A stretch of 64,000 bases of DNA from Nautilia sp. PV-1. Its GTDB lineage: Bacteria; Campylobacterota; Campylobacteria; Campylobacterales; Nautiliaceae. This document shows, piece by piece, positions 18,665-27,203 of the stretch. The DNA lies in contig NZ_CP026530.1 in NCBI RefSeq assembly GCF_004006315.1, positions 920,501 to 984,500 on the forward strand, given 5' to 3'. The notes beneath the pieces were generated by a model. That model did no database searches, was not told the DNA's origin, and saw only the letters and a list, made by a program, of their open reading frames with translations. The position numbers were made by a program, and so were the translations under genes. Every line of letters starts with the position of its first letter. The stretch's first letter is position 1.

Positions 18665-19787
18665 TATATATTTTCATCCCTTCTTTTAACGTTTTCTTTT
18701 TCGGATCCGGAATAATAACCGTTATGTCGCCTTTATCAATCGCAACTTTATTCCCTGAACGGGATAATATTTTAACGGGAATAAAATGAGCTTTTCCGTT
18801 TTTAAGAATCCATACGCCCTCTTTTTGAGAATAAAACGCAATGGCTTTTGCCGGAATTGTATTCATATTTTTAAGATCTGCCGTTTTAATATTTACGATT
18901 GCCTGCTCGTTAAGATAAAACGGAACGGGAGTCTTGTTGAATTTTACAAATATTTCCCTTTCGTTTGTAACGGCATTATTTACCGGATTTATTTTATAGA
19001 CATATCCTTTAAGATTTTTTCCTGAACGGAGATGAATAAATGCTTTGTCGTTTATTTTAACTCCTCCGCTGATTCTGGTATCGATAAAAGTATCAACCCA
19101 AACATCTTTTGGAGAAACAACATCTATTATAGGTTGGGAATTGCCGATCACATCATGATTGGATATATATTTTTTAGTAACATATCCGCTAACCGTAGCT
19201 TTGATTGTATATCTTTTAAGTTTTTCTTCAAGAGCGGCTATATTTGCTTCCGACTGTTTGATCTGATTTTGAAGCGATACTATTTTTTGTCCGATTGAAC
19301 TCACTTTAAGCTTGGCAACGTCTCTGTTTGTAAGATATTTTCTGTATTCAAGCTCGGAAATCGCTTTTTTTTGATAAAGCTTTCTGTTTTTTTTGAGCAC
19401 GTCTTCCTGATACAGATAGTCTTTATAAGAAGATTCTTTATCGGCTTTTAAGCTTTGTATGTTTGCTTTAATTACTTTTATGTTTTCTTTAATGGACTGA
19501 ATCTGTTTGTTCAAATCAACACTGTCGATTTTTGCTATCAGCTGGTTTTTATTGACATACTCACCTACCGAAATATTAAAATCGTTAACCCTGCCGCCGA
19601 AAACAGCGCTTACTTTATATATGTTTTCGCTTCCGACGTTTCCTACGCCTTCGATTTTAACTTTCATATCCGCTTTTTGAACGGTTGTCGTTTTAAATGT
19701 ATGTTTCGGAATATAAACCTTTTTATAAAACAGCAGTCCGGCTCCTGCTGCAATTACTGCCAAAACGGCATATTTTAATACTTTCAT
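18657..19787 (-). CDS. Membrane fusion protein of the ABC efflux system (HlyD/MacA/DevB type)
   Basis: A periplasmic adaptor bridging permease and TolC-like channel. The 376 residues begin with a membrane anchor (about 5-22, YAVLAVIAAGAGLLFYKKVY). Then come the lipoyl half-motif (KIEGVGNVGSENIYKVSAVFG... GEYVNKNQLIAKID), a long coiled-coil hairpin from about 95 to 185 (NIQSLKADKESSYKDYLYQ), the second lipoyl half (TIKATVSGYVTKKYIS) and beta-barrel and membrane-proximal domains to the end. It is the first gene of the four-gene efflux operon, divergent from the LPP20 gene. Confidence 0.92.
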   Translation of the reverse strand: MKVLKYAVLAVIAAGAGLLFYKKVYIPKHTFKTTTVQKADMKVKIEGVGNVGSENIYKVSAVFGGRVNDFNISVGEYVNKNQLIAKIDSVDLNKQIQSIKENIKVIKANIQSLKADKESSYKDYLYQEDVLKKNRKLYQKKAISELEYRKYLTNRDVAKLKVSSIGQKIVSLQNQIKQSEANIAALEEKLKRYTIKATVSGYVTKKYISNHDVIGNSQPIIDVVSPKDVWVDTFIDTRISGGVKINDKAFIHLRSGKNLKGYVYKINPVNNAVTNEREIFVKFNKTPVPFYLNEQAIVNIKTADLKNMNTIPAKAIAFYSQKEGVWILKNGKAHFIPVKILSRSGNKVAIDKGDITVIIPDPKKKTLKEGMKIYND

Positions 19788-19869
19788 AATAATCCTTCAA
19801 AGTTTTGAACATTATATGTATTTAATATCAACCGTTCTTAAACTCAAAGTTTATATTAGATAATTGTGT

Positions 19870-19875
19870 TATAAT
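19870..19875 (+). promoter_or_regulatory. Extended -10 promoter of the LPP20-like gene
   Basis: TATAAT preceded by TGT forms a TGnTATAAT extended -10, 21 bases before the ATG at 19896. AAAGGAT serves as Shine-Dalgarno. Confidence 0.5.
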
Positions 19876-19895
19876 TTTCACAAAAAGGATTTAGG

Positions 19896-20471
19896 ATGAA
19901 AAAAATAATTTTAGCTACTGGTATTGCTTTACTTTTTCTCGGCTGTTCCTCAAAAGAAGCTCCTAAACCCACAACCCCGCAGGTCAGCGGCGAATGTGTG
20001 ATTCAAAACACGGAAGCTCCTAAATGGGTATGCACGGGCGGAGATATTAAAGATTACGTAACAGCAGTCGGAAGCGCTAAACCGACCCCGTTGGGATTCA
20101 GTTTTCAAAGAAGCGAAGCTATGGCTATAGCAAGAGACGAAATAGCAAAACAGCTTCAGATTAAAGTTAAAAACATGTTCAAAAATTACATGGCGACTAC
20201 CGGGGCAAATACAGATTCTGTTGAGAAAGCGACACAGTATGTTTCAAAACAGTTGGCAAAACAGACTCTTATAGGCTCTAAACAGCTTAATATGTGGATT
20301 GCACCTGACAAAACATTATATGTGCTTGTAGGAGTTCCTTTAAACGCACAAAAGGCAAAAGAGGTAATCAAGTCATCATTACATAACCAGGAAGCTTTAT
20401 GGCAGCAGATTCAAGCGGATAAAGCGCAAAAAGAACTTGATAAAGAAATAGAAAAAGAATTCGGTAATTAA
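19896..20471 (+). CDS. LPP20-family lipoprotein
   Basis: A 191-residue secreted lipoprotein of the LPP20 family typical of Campylobacterota (named for the Helicobacter pylori outer-membrane lipoprotein). A lipobox, ALLFLGC with Cys17, ends the signal peptide. The mature domain contains APKWVCTGGDIKDYVTAVGSA and then SEAMAIARDEIAKQLQIKVKNMF, the conserved LPP20 helix. The tail is charged and probably helical. Its function is not established. It is a single gene between two divergent or convergent neighbours and has its own extended -10 promoter. Confidence 0.88.
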   Translation: MKKIILATGIALLFLGCSSKEAPKPTTPQVSGECVIQNTEAPKWVCTGGDIKDYVTAVGSAKPTPLGFSFQRSEAMAIARDEIAKQLQIKVKNMFKNYMATTGANTDSVEKATQYVSKQLAKQTLIGSKQLNMWIAPDKTLYVLVGVPLNAQKAKEVIKSSLHNQEALWQQIQADKAQKELDKEIEKEFGN

Positions 20472-20474
20472 ACT

Positions 20475-21269
20475 TTATTCTTTTTCTTTAAGCCATTTTT
20501 GCAGTATTTTCTTTCTTAATCCGCTTTTATCCAGTTTTTCTATTTCACTGTTTAATTCTTTCAACAGCTCTTTAGCTTTAGGATACTGTTTAGAAATAAA
20601 AAGTCTGAATTTAGAAACTTTTAATTTAGGATAAGCCACATAAGATATGTCTTTTGGAATTTTACATTTACCAATCATTTCATAACCTAAAACAGCTTCT
20701 TTTGAAGCAACCATTATATCACACCTGTCTGCCGATATCTTTTTAAGAACGGCACATTGACTAGTGGCTTCCTGATTAATGGTTTTGTTTTTATCAAGAT
20801 TAAAAACGGTATAGTAAAATGCGGTATTATATCCGTTAACATCACAAATTCTTAAAGAATTGATATCGTTTTTTACTTTATTTAATATCTCTTTTTTTGT
20901 AAATCTTTTTTTAGAATACCATATAACCTGATGCGTCGTATAAATAGGTTTTGTTATATACAAAACTTTTGCTCTTTTTTCAGAATACAGCCCCGGAAAA
21001 ATAATATATTTTTTTGCCCTTGCATAATGACTTACCAGATAGGTACATCTTTTCCAGGGCACCAGATCAAGTTTATACGTCATATTCAAATCTTTAAACA
21101 TAACGTTATACATATCAACCAAAGCACCTACTATCTTGCTTTTGTCCACTCTTCCGTCCACTCTTTTATAAAACACAAACGGCGGCCATTCAGCACCGTC
21201 GTCACATATATGTATCACATCTTTAGCATATAAACTTACAAACATAATCAGCGCAAGCAAAATTTTCAT
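20475..21269 (-). CDS. Periplasmic substrate-binding protein (family 3-like)
   Basis: A 264-residue exported protein with a signal peptide ending near residue 15 (ILLALIMFVSLYAK). Its fold pattern follows family 3 solute-binding proteins: WPPFVFYKRVDGRVDKSKIVGALVDMYNVMFKDL near the start, FPGLYSEKRAKVLYITKPIYTTHQVIWYSK mid-protein and a helical C-terminus. Cysteines in HICDDGAEW, KRCTYLV, LRICDVN, QCAVLKK and DRCDIMV could form disulfides. No transporter genes are adjacent. The SpoIIE-type sensor gene lies three bases upstream, so this protein may present a ligand to that sensor. The other SpoIIE protein in the window has such a domain built in. Confidence 0.75.
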   Translation of the reverse strand: MKILLALIMFVSLYAKDVIHICDDGAEWPPFVFYKRVDGRVDKSKIVGALVDMYNVMFKDLNMTYKLDLVPWKRCTYLVSHYARAKKYIIFPGLYSEKRAKVLYITKPIYTTHQVIWYSKKRFTKKEILNKVKNDINSLRICDVNGYNTAFYYTVFNLDKNKTINQEATSQCAVLKKISADRCDIMVASKEAVLGYEMIGKCKIPKDISYVAYPKLKVSKFRLFISKQYPKAKELLKELNSEIEKLDKSGLRKKILQKWLKEKE

Positions 21270-21272
21270 TTT

Positions 21273-23309
21273 TTACCCCCTCTTTATCTTAAATCCTATT
21301 ACCGTAATATCATCGGTTCTCAATTCGTCTTTTTGATATTTTTTTAATTCTTCCCAAAACAGTTCTTTTTGAATTTCAAACTTACTGTTATGATATTTTT
21401 CAATAAGCTGTTTAAACCTTTTTTTACCAAACGGCAATTCGCGCTCACCGCCTATCTGATCTAAAAATCCGTCGGTAGTTACATAAAATTTCATTCCGTT
21501 AAATAATTTTATGTCATACTCTTTGTATTTATAATTAATATCGGTATATACATCTCCCACAGAACGTCTGTCGCCCTTTATTGTTTCAATTTCTCCTTTT
21601 TCGTTTAAATAAAACAACGGAACGTTTGCACTTGAAAAAGTCAAAATATTTTCATTTTTATTATAATAAATTATAGCACCGTCAAATCCGGCATTGGAGT
21701 TTGAATCTTTCGTATACTGTTTCAATATAGATTTTATGGATATATTAAACTGTGTCAAAATTTCTGAAGGGGATATTTTTTTGGACGAAAGATTTAACTC
21801 GTTTATTATATGCATTTGTATGGCTTTAACGAGCATTGTCATTAACGCTCCGTGTACACCGTGTCCCGTACAGTCTATAACCATTAATAAAAACTCATTT
21901 TTTCTAACTTCGTCTAAAAAGTATATATCTCCGCCTAGCACGTCTTTAGGTTCCCATATAATAAAATAATCTTCAAACGATTTATCAAACGCCTTTACAG
22001 ACGGAAGAATCGATTTTTGTATTAAAGAAGCATATCTTATACTCTCTTCCGTCATATCAAGAAGTGCTTTTATTTTACTTGTTTTTTGCTCTACAAGATC
22101 TTCTAAATGATTCTTCAGCTCTTCAAGTTCTTTTTTGTCGGTAATATTGTATGAAATCATAATATATTTGCAGTCTTCGTTATCAAACATGCATTTTTTA
22201 GTCATATGTGAATACAGCCAGTATTCTTTACCGCTTTTGGTGACGCATTTCACTTCCCCGTTCCAAGAACCGTTTTTATTTACTTTTTCAATCAGTTCAT
22301 TTAATCTTACGTTTTTAAACAGTTGGTGTTTGTTATTAAGCAGTTCTTCTTTTGAATATCCGCAAGTTTCACAAAAAGCTTTCGTAACGTCAATCACTTC
22401 GCCTTTTTCATTAAATTCGCTTATTATTACATACTGATTAATAACATTCATAAGTTCTGACAATTCTCTGTGCAGTTTTGAACTGACGGCAATGCCTTTA
22501 TTTGTAAATTCCGCTATTTCGCCGAATTCGTCTTTGGTGTTTATTTTAATCGGCTTAATTGATTGTTTAGGATTGGCTAAAAAGTCAAAAAACCTTTTAA
22601 GACCTTTTCTTATCTCTTTTAAAGGTTTGTTTATAAATTCGTTCAAAGTAAACACTAACACCACAATAGTAAAAAGAGCCGCAATTATAAAATAAAACAG
22701 TAATATTTTCTCTTTTTGAAGAGTGCTTTTGTATATTTTATTAAATTTCTCATTTACAAGAGCCAGCTCTTTTTTTTCTATTTCATTTAAATGTTTAAGT
22801 ACAGGACCCAAATCATAGTAAATTTTCACATAGCCTATCGGTTCGTTGTTGTAAATAAGCTCTTTTTTTATAAATTTATATTTTTTGAATTTAGGAGGCA
22901 AAGGTGCTGAAGAAAAAACTTTTTTACCGTTTTCTTTGTAAGCTGATAAAAAAACGCCTCTGGCTACAGTGTCATAAATAATTACTGCCTTTATAACATC
23001 ATCTTCCAGCAACACGTCTTTTACAACTTTTTTAGCAGCTTCTTCCTGGTAGTTAAATAAAGAATAGCTTAATGTAGTTGCGGAAAAATTTATTAGTTTT
23101 TTTAAATTATAAAGCGTTTTTTCTTTTGTTTTTTGTTTCTGTTCTTCTATAAAACTGACAACAAACTGTTTTTGCTGAGTATTAAGAGTTTTTAGTATAT
23201 TAGACTGGTGCGATTTGATTGACGAAGCAATCCATATCCATATTATACTTTGCATAACTATAATGAGGAGAAGAACTTTGAATACGATACTGTTTCTAAA
23301 TTTTACCAT
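21273..23309 (-). CDS. Membrane sensor with HAMP, PAS and SpoIIE-type phosphatase domains
   Basis: A 678-residue signalling protein (start ATG at 23309, GAGG upstream; the frame extends 12 bases further to a TTG). Order: membrane helix about 10-30, periplasmic sensor to about 200, second helix about 203-225, HAMP about 225-285, PAS about 290-405 (QYVIISEFNEKGEVIDVTKAF), coiled coil, then a PP2C/SpoIIE phosphatase from about 445. Metal-site motifs are VLGGDIYFLDE, VIDCTGHGVHGALMTML, TTDGFLDQIGGERELPFG and TDDITVIG. It would dephosphorylate a serine or threonine on an anti-anti-sigma-like partner. The C-terminus is closely similar to that of the 1141-residue protein at 40771, whose neighbours are SiaB and SiaC, so SiaC may be a shared substrate. 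Confidence 0.88.
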   Translation of the reverse strand: MVKFRNSIVFKVLLLIIVMQSIIWIWIASSIKSHQSNILKTLNTQQKQFVVSFIEEQKQKTKEKTLYNLKKLINFSATTLSYSLFNYQEEAAKKVVKDVLLEDDVIKAVIIYDTVARGVFLSAYKENGKKVFSSAPLPPKFKKYKFIKKELIYNNEPIGYVKIYYDLGPVLKHLNEIEKKELALVNEKFNKIYKSTLQKEKILLFYFIIAALFTIVVLVFTLNEFINKPLKEIRKGLKRFFDFLANPKQSIKPIKINTKDEFGEIAEFTNKGIAVSSKLHRELSELMNVINQYVIISEFNEKGEVIDVTKAFCETCGYSKEELLNNKHQLFKNVRLNELIEKVNKNGSWNGEVKCVTKSGKEYWLYSHMTKKCMFDNEDCKYIMISYNITDKKELEELKNHLEDLVEQKTSKIKALLDMTEESIRYASLIQKSILPSVKAFDKSFEDYFIIWEPKDVLGGDIYFLDEVRKNEFLLMVIDCTGHGVHGALMTMLVKAIQMHIINELNLSSKKISPSEILTQFNISIKSILKQYTKDSNSNAGFDGAIIYYNKNENILTFSSANVPLFYLNEKGEIETIKGDRRSVGDVYTDINYKYKEYDIKLFNGMKFYVTTDGFLDQIGGERELPFGKKRFKQLIEKYHNSKFEIQKELFWEELKKYQKDELRTDDITVIGFKIKRG

Positions 23310-23355
23310 AAAAAGCCTCAATGTTTTTCTTTATTATATCATATATTAAATATGG

Positions 23356-23385
23356 TAAAAAAGAAACTTTTTAAGACCCGGGAGG
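23356..23385 (-). terminator. T-rich end of the 6S-like RNA
   Basis: On the minus strand the 3' half of the closing stem (CCTCCCGGG) is followed by TCTTAAAAAG and a T-rich run, TTTCTTTTTT. It may end the transcript, although the long closing stem is not a compact terminator hairpin. Confidence 0.4.
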
Positions 23386-23546
23386 GCGTTCACGCAGTGA
23401 CTTTGGGCTCCGCCAAGTCACACGTTTGAGGATAGGAGGGCCGGTTTAGGGGCGGCATAAGCCGCCGCACACCCCGACCCTACCGTCTCCTCCATAAAAT
23501 TGGTTGTAGGGCCCCAAAATGTGCGGGTAGCGACACCTCCCAGGTT
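23370..23546 (-). ncRNA. ssrS: Probable 6S RNA (ssrS-like structured RNA)
   Basis: This 302-base gene-free gap holds a GC-rich island in AT-rich surroundings. On the minus strand a strong promoter precedes it and a T-rich tract follows it. The ends pair (23536-23544 with 23377-23385, eight of nine pairs). Inside are an apical hairpin GGCGGC-ATAA-GCCGCC (23451-23466) and a side hairpin on the 3' arm (GTGACTT/AAGTCAC, 23397-23421). A closing stem, open centre, 3'-arm hairpin and apical stem, at about 175-185 bases, match 6S RNA, which binds RNA polymerase holoenzyme. The GGTGTCGC after the 5' closing stem also resembles known 6S RNAs. It lacks tmRNA, SRP and RNase P consensus segments. The identity is inference. 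Confidence 0.6.
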
Positions 23547-23553
23547 GAGCGGA

Positions 23554-23582
23554 ATTGTATCAGAAAGTCTGAGTAAAATCAA
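23554..23582 (-). promoter_or_regulatory. Promoter of the 6S-like RNA
   Basis: On the minus strand TTGATT (23582-23577), a 17-base spacer and TACAAT (23559-23554), with TGA directly before the -10. The predicted transcript start is near 23546, right at the closing stem of the RNA. Confidence 0.6.
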
Positions 23583-23623
23583 GCAAATCCGAAGAATTTC
23601 AATGAACTTTTATATGTTTAATT

Positions 23624-24265
23624 TTACCTTATTTTTAGGGATTTTGCAAGTTTAATACATTCATTAATTGAAGGTTTATTCGCAACGTATACTTTATTTA
23701 TATATTTATAAAGTTCTTTTTGGGTTTTTTTGCCTATCGCAACTGCAAATATGTTTTCAAAATTCTCTATTTTAGCAAAACAGCTTGCGGTTGAAGGAGA
23801 AGTAAATATCACTACGGAAGGTTTTATTAATATGGTATCGGGTCTGTTACACAATGTTTCATAAATTATCACTTCTTTTAAAGTATTGTTTATAAACTCT
23901 TTTTCGATATTTGAGACCAGTTTCTTTGCCCTGAAAAAAAGGAAGGTTTTATTTTGATATCTTTGATTAATTTCTTTAGCAAACTCGTCTCCGTACGCGT
24001 TTTTTGCAATATATTCCACCCTGCCGCCAAGTTTTTCTATTTCAGCAGCTGTTGCTTTTCCTATTGCCAAAGACGGATATTTTTTCCACTCATCCGTCAA
24101 TTTATCAACTGCTCTTACACCGTTTTTAGAAGTAAAAATAAGATAATCAGTATTTTCAAAAGAAAAAGAGGGAGAGAGAAAATTTATTTTGATTACCGGA
24201 TAATTCAATACACCGTCAATTTTCTGATCAGTTAAAAGATATACAGGTAAATTTTCACTCTTCAC
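23624..24265 (-). CDS. hemD: Uroporphyrinogen-III synthase
   Basis: Cyclises hydroxymethylbilane with inversion of ring D in tetrapyrrole synthesis. The family is very divergent. The 213 residues nonetheless show the typical bidomain pattern: VYLLTDQKIDGVLNYPVIKI, DYLIFTSKNGVRAVDKL, SLAIGKATAAEIEKLGG, TFLFFRAKKLVSNIEKEF, then VVIFTSPSTASCFAKI and IFAVAIGKKTQKEL. The start is a GTG at 24265 inside a GTGAA-type degenerate repeat that fills the gap after guaA; no strong Shine-Dalgarno is visible, so a coupled start is likely. It is the second gene of a guaA-hemD operon. Confidence 0.88.
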   Translation of the reverse strand: MKSENLPVYLLTDQKIDGVLNYPVIKINFLSPSFSFENTDYLIFTSKNGVRAVDKLTDEWKKYPSLAIGKATAAEIEKLGGRVEYIAKNAYGDEFAKEINQRYQNKTFLFFRAKKLVSNIEKEFINNTLKEVIIYETLCNRPDTILIKPSVVIFTSPSTASCFAKIENFENIFAVAIGKKTQKELYKYINKVYVANKPSINECIKLAKSLKIR

Positions 24266-24285
24266 TTTTAACTTTTCACTTCAAT
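24256..24285 (-). repeat. GTGAA-type degenerate repeat at the guaA/hemD junction
   Basis: On the minus strand, units of GAAGTGAAAAGTTAAAAG and TGAAGAGTGAAAA fill the space between the guaA stop and hemD and supply the GTG start. It is low-complexity and distinct in sequence from the GAGAATTG family. Confidence 0.5.
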
Positions 24286-25820
24286 TATTCCCACTCTATT
24301 GTTGCAGGAGGCTTACTTGAAATATCGTATACTACTCTGTTTATTCCGTCAACCTCGTTGATAATTCTAGTACTTACCCTCTCAAGAAAATCGTGCGGGA
24401 GATGACTAAACGTTGCCGTCATACCGTCTGTCGAACTTACGCACCTGATTGCAACCGTGTTGTCATAAGTTCTGTTATCGCCCATTACTCCGACGCTTCT
24501 TACGTTAAGAAGTACAGCAAACGCCTGCCATACATCATTGTATAGTCCCCATGCTTTAAGTTCCTGAATCAAAATTGCGTCCGCTTCTCTTAAGATATTC
24601 AAATCTTCCTCATTCACTTCACCCATAATTCTTATCGCAAGTCCAGGTCCAGGGAACGGATGTCTGTAAACCAGCTCGCTAGGCAGACCAAGCTCAAGAC
24701 CTAATTTTCTGACTTCGTCTTTAAAAAGTTCTCTTAACGGTTCTATAAGCTCAAACTGCATCCAATCAGGAAGACCACCAACATTATGATGGGATTTTAT
24801 TGTTTTAGAAGGACCTTTTACGCTTACACTTTCAATTACGTCAGGATACAGTGTTCCCTGTGCAAGGAATTTAGCGTCTTTGTGTTTTTTTGCTTCTTCG
24901 TCAAACACTTCGATAAACGTATGTCCGATTATTTTTCTTTTCTTTTCAGGGTCCACAACCCCTTTTAGTTTGCTTAAAAATCTTTCTCTTGCATCTATAG
25001 TAATTAAAGGCACGTGAAGCACGTTTTTAAACGCATATTCTACTTCTTCTCTTTCATTTTTTCTAAGAAGTCCGGTATCAACAAAAATAGGAACAAGTTT
25101 ATCTCCGATAGCTTCATGTAATAGCGCTGCTGTTACTGAGCTGTCAACACCGCCGCTTAGAGCACATATAACTTTATTGTCGCCGACCTGCTCTCTGATT
25201 TTTTTAATCTGTTCTTTTGCGAAATGAGCCATATCCCATTTGCTTGTAACACCGCAGACGTTTCTTGCAAAGTTTCTTAAGATTTTCTGCCCTTCAACAC
25301 TGTGAGTTACTTCAGGGTGAAACTGAATAGCGTATATTTCTTTTTCTTCATTTACTATTGCCGCATAAGGGGCATTTGAAGTATGCGCAATTCTTTTAAA
25401 TCCGGGAGCGAGCTTCTCAACCCTGTCTCCGTGGCTCATCCAAACTACGGTAGGATTTTGCAAGTCTTCAAATATTTTATGCGGTTCATCTATAAATAAT
25501 TCCGCTTTACCGTATTCATGATGATCCGCTCTTACAACTTCTCCGCCAAAATCTACGGTAATGAGCTGCATTCCGTAACATATACCTAAAATAGGAAGAC
25601 CGAGCTCATATATTTCCTTATCTACCCTGTATGCGTCTTTTTCGTATACACTAGCAGGTCCGCCGCTGAAAATTATACCTTTCGGTTTTTTCTCTTTAGC
25701 GGCTTTCAACCCGTCAAAATAAGGAACTATTTCACTGTAAACACCCTCTTCTCTTAATCTTCTAGCTATTAATTGAGTATACTGGCTGCCAAAATCAAGT
25801 ATTAATATTTCAACTTGCAT
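24285..25820 (-). CDS. guaA: GMP synthase (glutamine-hydrolysing)
   Basis: Converts XMP, glutamine and ATP to GMP. The 511 residues comprise an N-terminal class I glutamine amidotransferase ([12 protein letters not shown] with the catalytic cysteine near residue 79, and [10 protein letters not shown] with histidine and glutamate near 170), and an ATP pyrophosphatase domain with the P-loop [15 protein letters not shown] near 223. The C-terminal dimerisation domain follows ([17 protein letters not shown] and the final [11 protein letters not shown], the universal GuaA ending). The ATG at 25820 has AAAGGA upstream. It leads an operon with hemD. Confidence 0.99.
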   Translation of the reverse strand: MQVEILILDFGSQYTQLIARRLREEGVYSEIVPYFDGLKAAKEKKPKGIIFSGGPASVYEKDAYRVDKEIYELGLPILGICYGMQLITVDFGGEVVRADHHEYGKAELFIDEPHKIFEDLQNPTVVWMSHGDRVEKLAPGFKRIAHTSNAPYAAIVNEEKEIYAIQFHPEVTHSVEGQKILRNFARNVCGVTSKWDMAHFAKEQIKKIREQVGDNKVICALSGGVDSSVTAALLHEAIGDKLVPIFVDTGLLRKNEREEVEYAFKNVLHVPLITIDARERFLSKLKGVVDPEKKRKIIGHTFIEVFDEEAKKHKDAKFLAQGTLYPDVIESVSVKGPSKTIKSHHNVGGLPDWMQFELIEPLRELFKDEVRKLGLELGLPSELVYRHPFPGPGLAIRIMGEVNEEDLNILREADAILIQELKAWGLYNDVWQAFAVLLNVRSVGVMGDNRTYDNTVAIRCVSSTDGMTATFSHLPHDFLERVSTRIINEVDGINRVVYDISSKPPATIEWE

Positions 25821-25892
25821 ATATTTCCTTTTTTAATGTAATTGTAACAAATTAATCAACTATTTATAATGGTAAAAAGAGAAAAAGAGGGA

Positions 25893-27203
25893 TTAATAGA
25901 ATTTAAGAATTTCAAACTGGAAGTACCATATAACAATACTTAATATATATCCTGCTAAAACAGTCCATGCATATTTCATATGGCTTCCGAATGTATAAAT
26001 ACCTCTCATTCTTCCCATTACACCGACACCTGCGGCACTACCAAAACTGATTAAGCTTCCACCTATACCGGCAGTCATAGTCACAAGCATCCACTGATCG
26101 TGTCCCATAGGAGGATTTGCTTTAAGAATCGCAGCCATTACCGGAACATTGTCAATTATGGCACTGATAAATCCTACCCCGATATTACCCCATGTAGGTC
26201 CTATTAAATCAAACAGTTTAGTAACGTAAATCAGCCAGCCTAGGAAATATAACGCTCCAACCGCTGATAAGATACCAAAGAAGAATAAAAGCGTATCGTT
26301 TTCTACTTTTGCCATATTTACAAAAATATTAATATGTTCTTTATGTTTTCTTTTATGATAAAAAGTATAAAGCTGTAACAGTGCCAAACCGAACATCATA
26401 CCCCACATTGCAGGAAAATGTAAGAAGATATGTCCGAGAACAGCTATAGTAATCGTTAAAGCTCCAAGCCAAATTACAGCTTTTCCTCCAACTTTCATTT
26501 CAACTTTTGGTGTTGTTAACACATCAAAATGCGGTTCGCCTTTTGGTACAAACATACTCAAAAGCCATCCTGTAAGTAGCCATCCGAAAAATGCAGCAGG
26601 AAATAAAGCAATAAAATCTATAAAATCACCTTTTCCAGCTGTCCAAGCCATTAATGTTGTAATATCACCGAACGGTGACCATGCACCCCCGGCATTGGCT
26701 GCAACCACTATATTAATAGCTCCCGGAACCAGGAAATTTATGTTCTTTTTATCAATCGTATATAAAACGGTAGATAAAATCAAAGCCGTAGTAAGGTTAT
26801 CTGCAACAGGAGAAATCCAAAAAGCCAAAGCTCCGGTAATCCAAAAAAGTTTTTTATAACTGTAGCCTCTGGAAATAAGCCTGTATTTCAAAGCATCGAA
26901 AACACCTCTTTCAATCAAACTCTCAATATAGGTCATTGCAACAAATAAGAAGAAGAAAATTTCAGCAATTTCCAGTATAAGTTTTTGCATCTCATGATGC
27001 AGAGGCGTAGGGTCAAGCCCGTTAATCGCAAAATAAATACCGATAAGCATAAAAGAAAAAGTACCGATAAACAACGCCGGCTTAGCTTTGTTTATTTCAA
27101 ACTTTTCCTCAGTAGCAATAAAGTAATACCCCAACACAAAAATCATTAAAACTAAGTAACCAACCCATGTATGCGTAAAATCATGAATTAATGTTTCATG
27201 CAT
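25893..27203 (-). CDS. nhaD: NhaD-type sodium/proton antiporter
   Basis: An inner-membrane Na+/H+ antiporter of the NhaD/ArsB-like ion transporter superfamily, useful in saline, hydrothermal-type habitats. About twelve hydrophobic segments are visible. Family stretches include WISPVADNLTTALILSTVLY near residue 130, NAGGAWSPFGDITTLMAW near 170 and IDNVPVMAAILKANPPMG near 345. The frame begins at 27209, but the ATG at 27203 sits six bases after AAAGG and overlaps the nadB stop (ATGCATGA), implying translational coupling with nadB. Confidence 0.92.
   Translation of the reverse strand: MHETLIHDFTHTWVGYLVLMIFVLGYYFIATEEKFEINKAKPALFIGTFSFMLIGIYFAINGLDPTPLHHEMQKLILEIAEIFFFLFVAMTYIESLIERGVFDALKYRLISRGYSYKKLFWITGALAFWISPVADNLTTALILSTVLYTIDKKNINFLVPGAINIVVAANAGGAWSPFGDITTLMAWTAGKGDFIDFIALFPAAFFGWLLTGWLLSMFVPKGEPHFDVLTTPKVEMKVGGKAVIWLGALTITIAVLGHIFLHFPAMWGMMFGLALLQLYTFYHKRKHKEHINIFVNMAKVENDTLLFFFGILSAVGALYFLGWLIYVTKLFDLIGPTWGNIGVGFISAIIDNVPVMAAILKANPPMGHDQWMLVTMTAGIGGSLISFGSAAGVGVMGRMRGIYTFGSHMKYAWTVLAGYILSIVIWYFQFEILKFY

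Noticed and set aside
23356-23546. tmRNA, SRP RNA or RNase P RNA for the GC-rich island
   Set aside because: No tRNA-like ends or tag reading frame, no GGAAGCAGCC-type SRP loop, and no GAGGAAAGTCC-type RNase P core were found on either strand.
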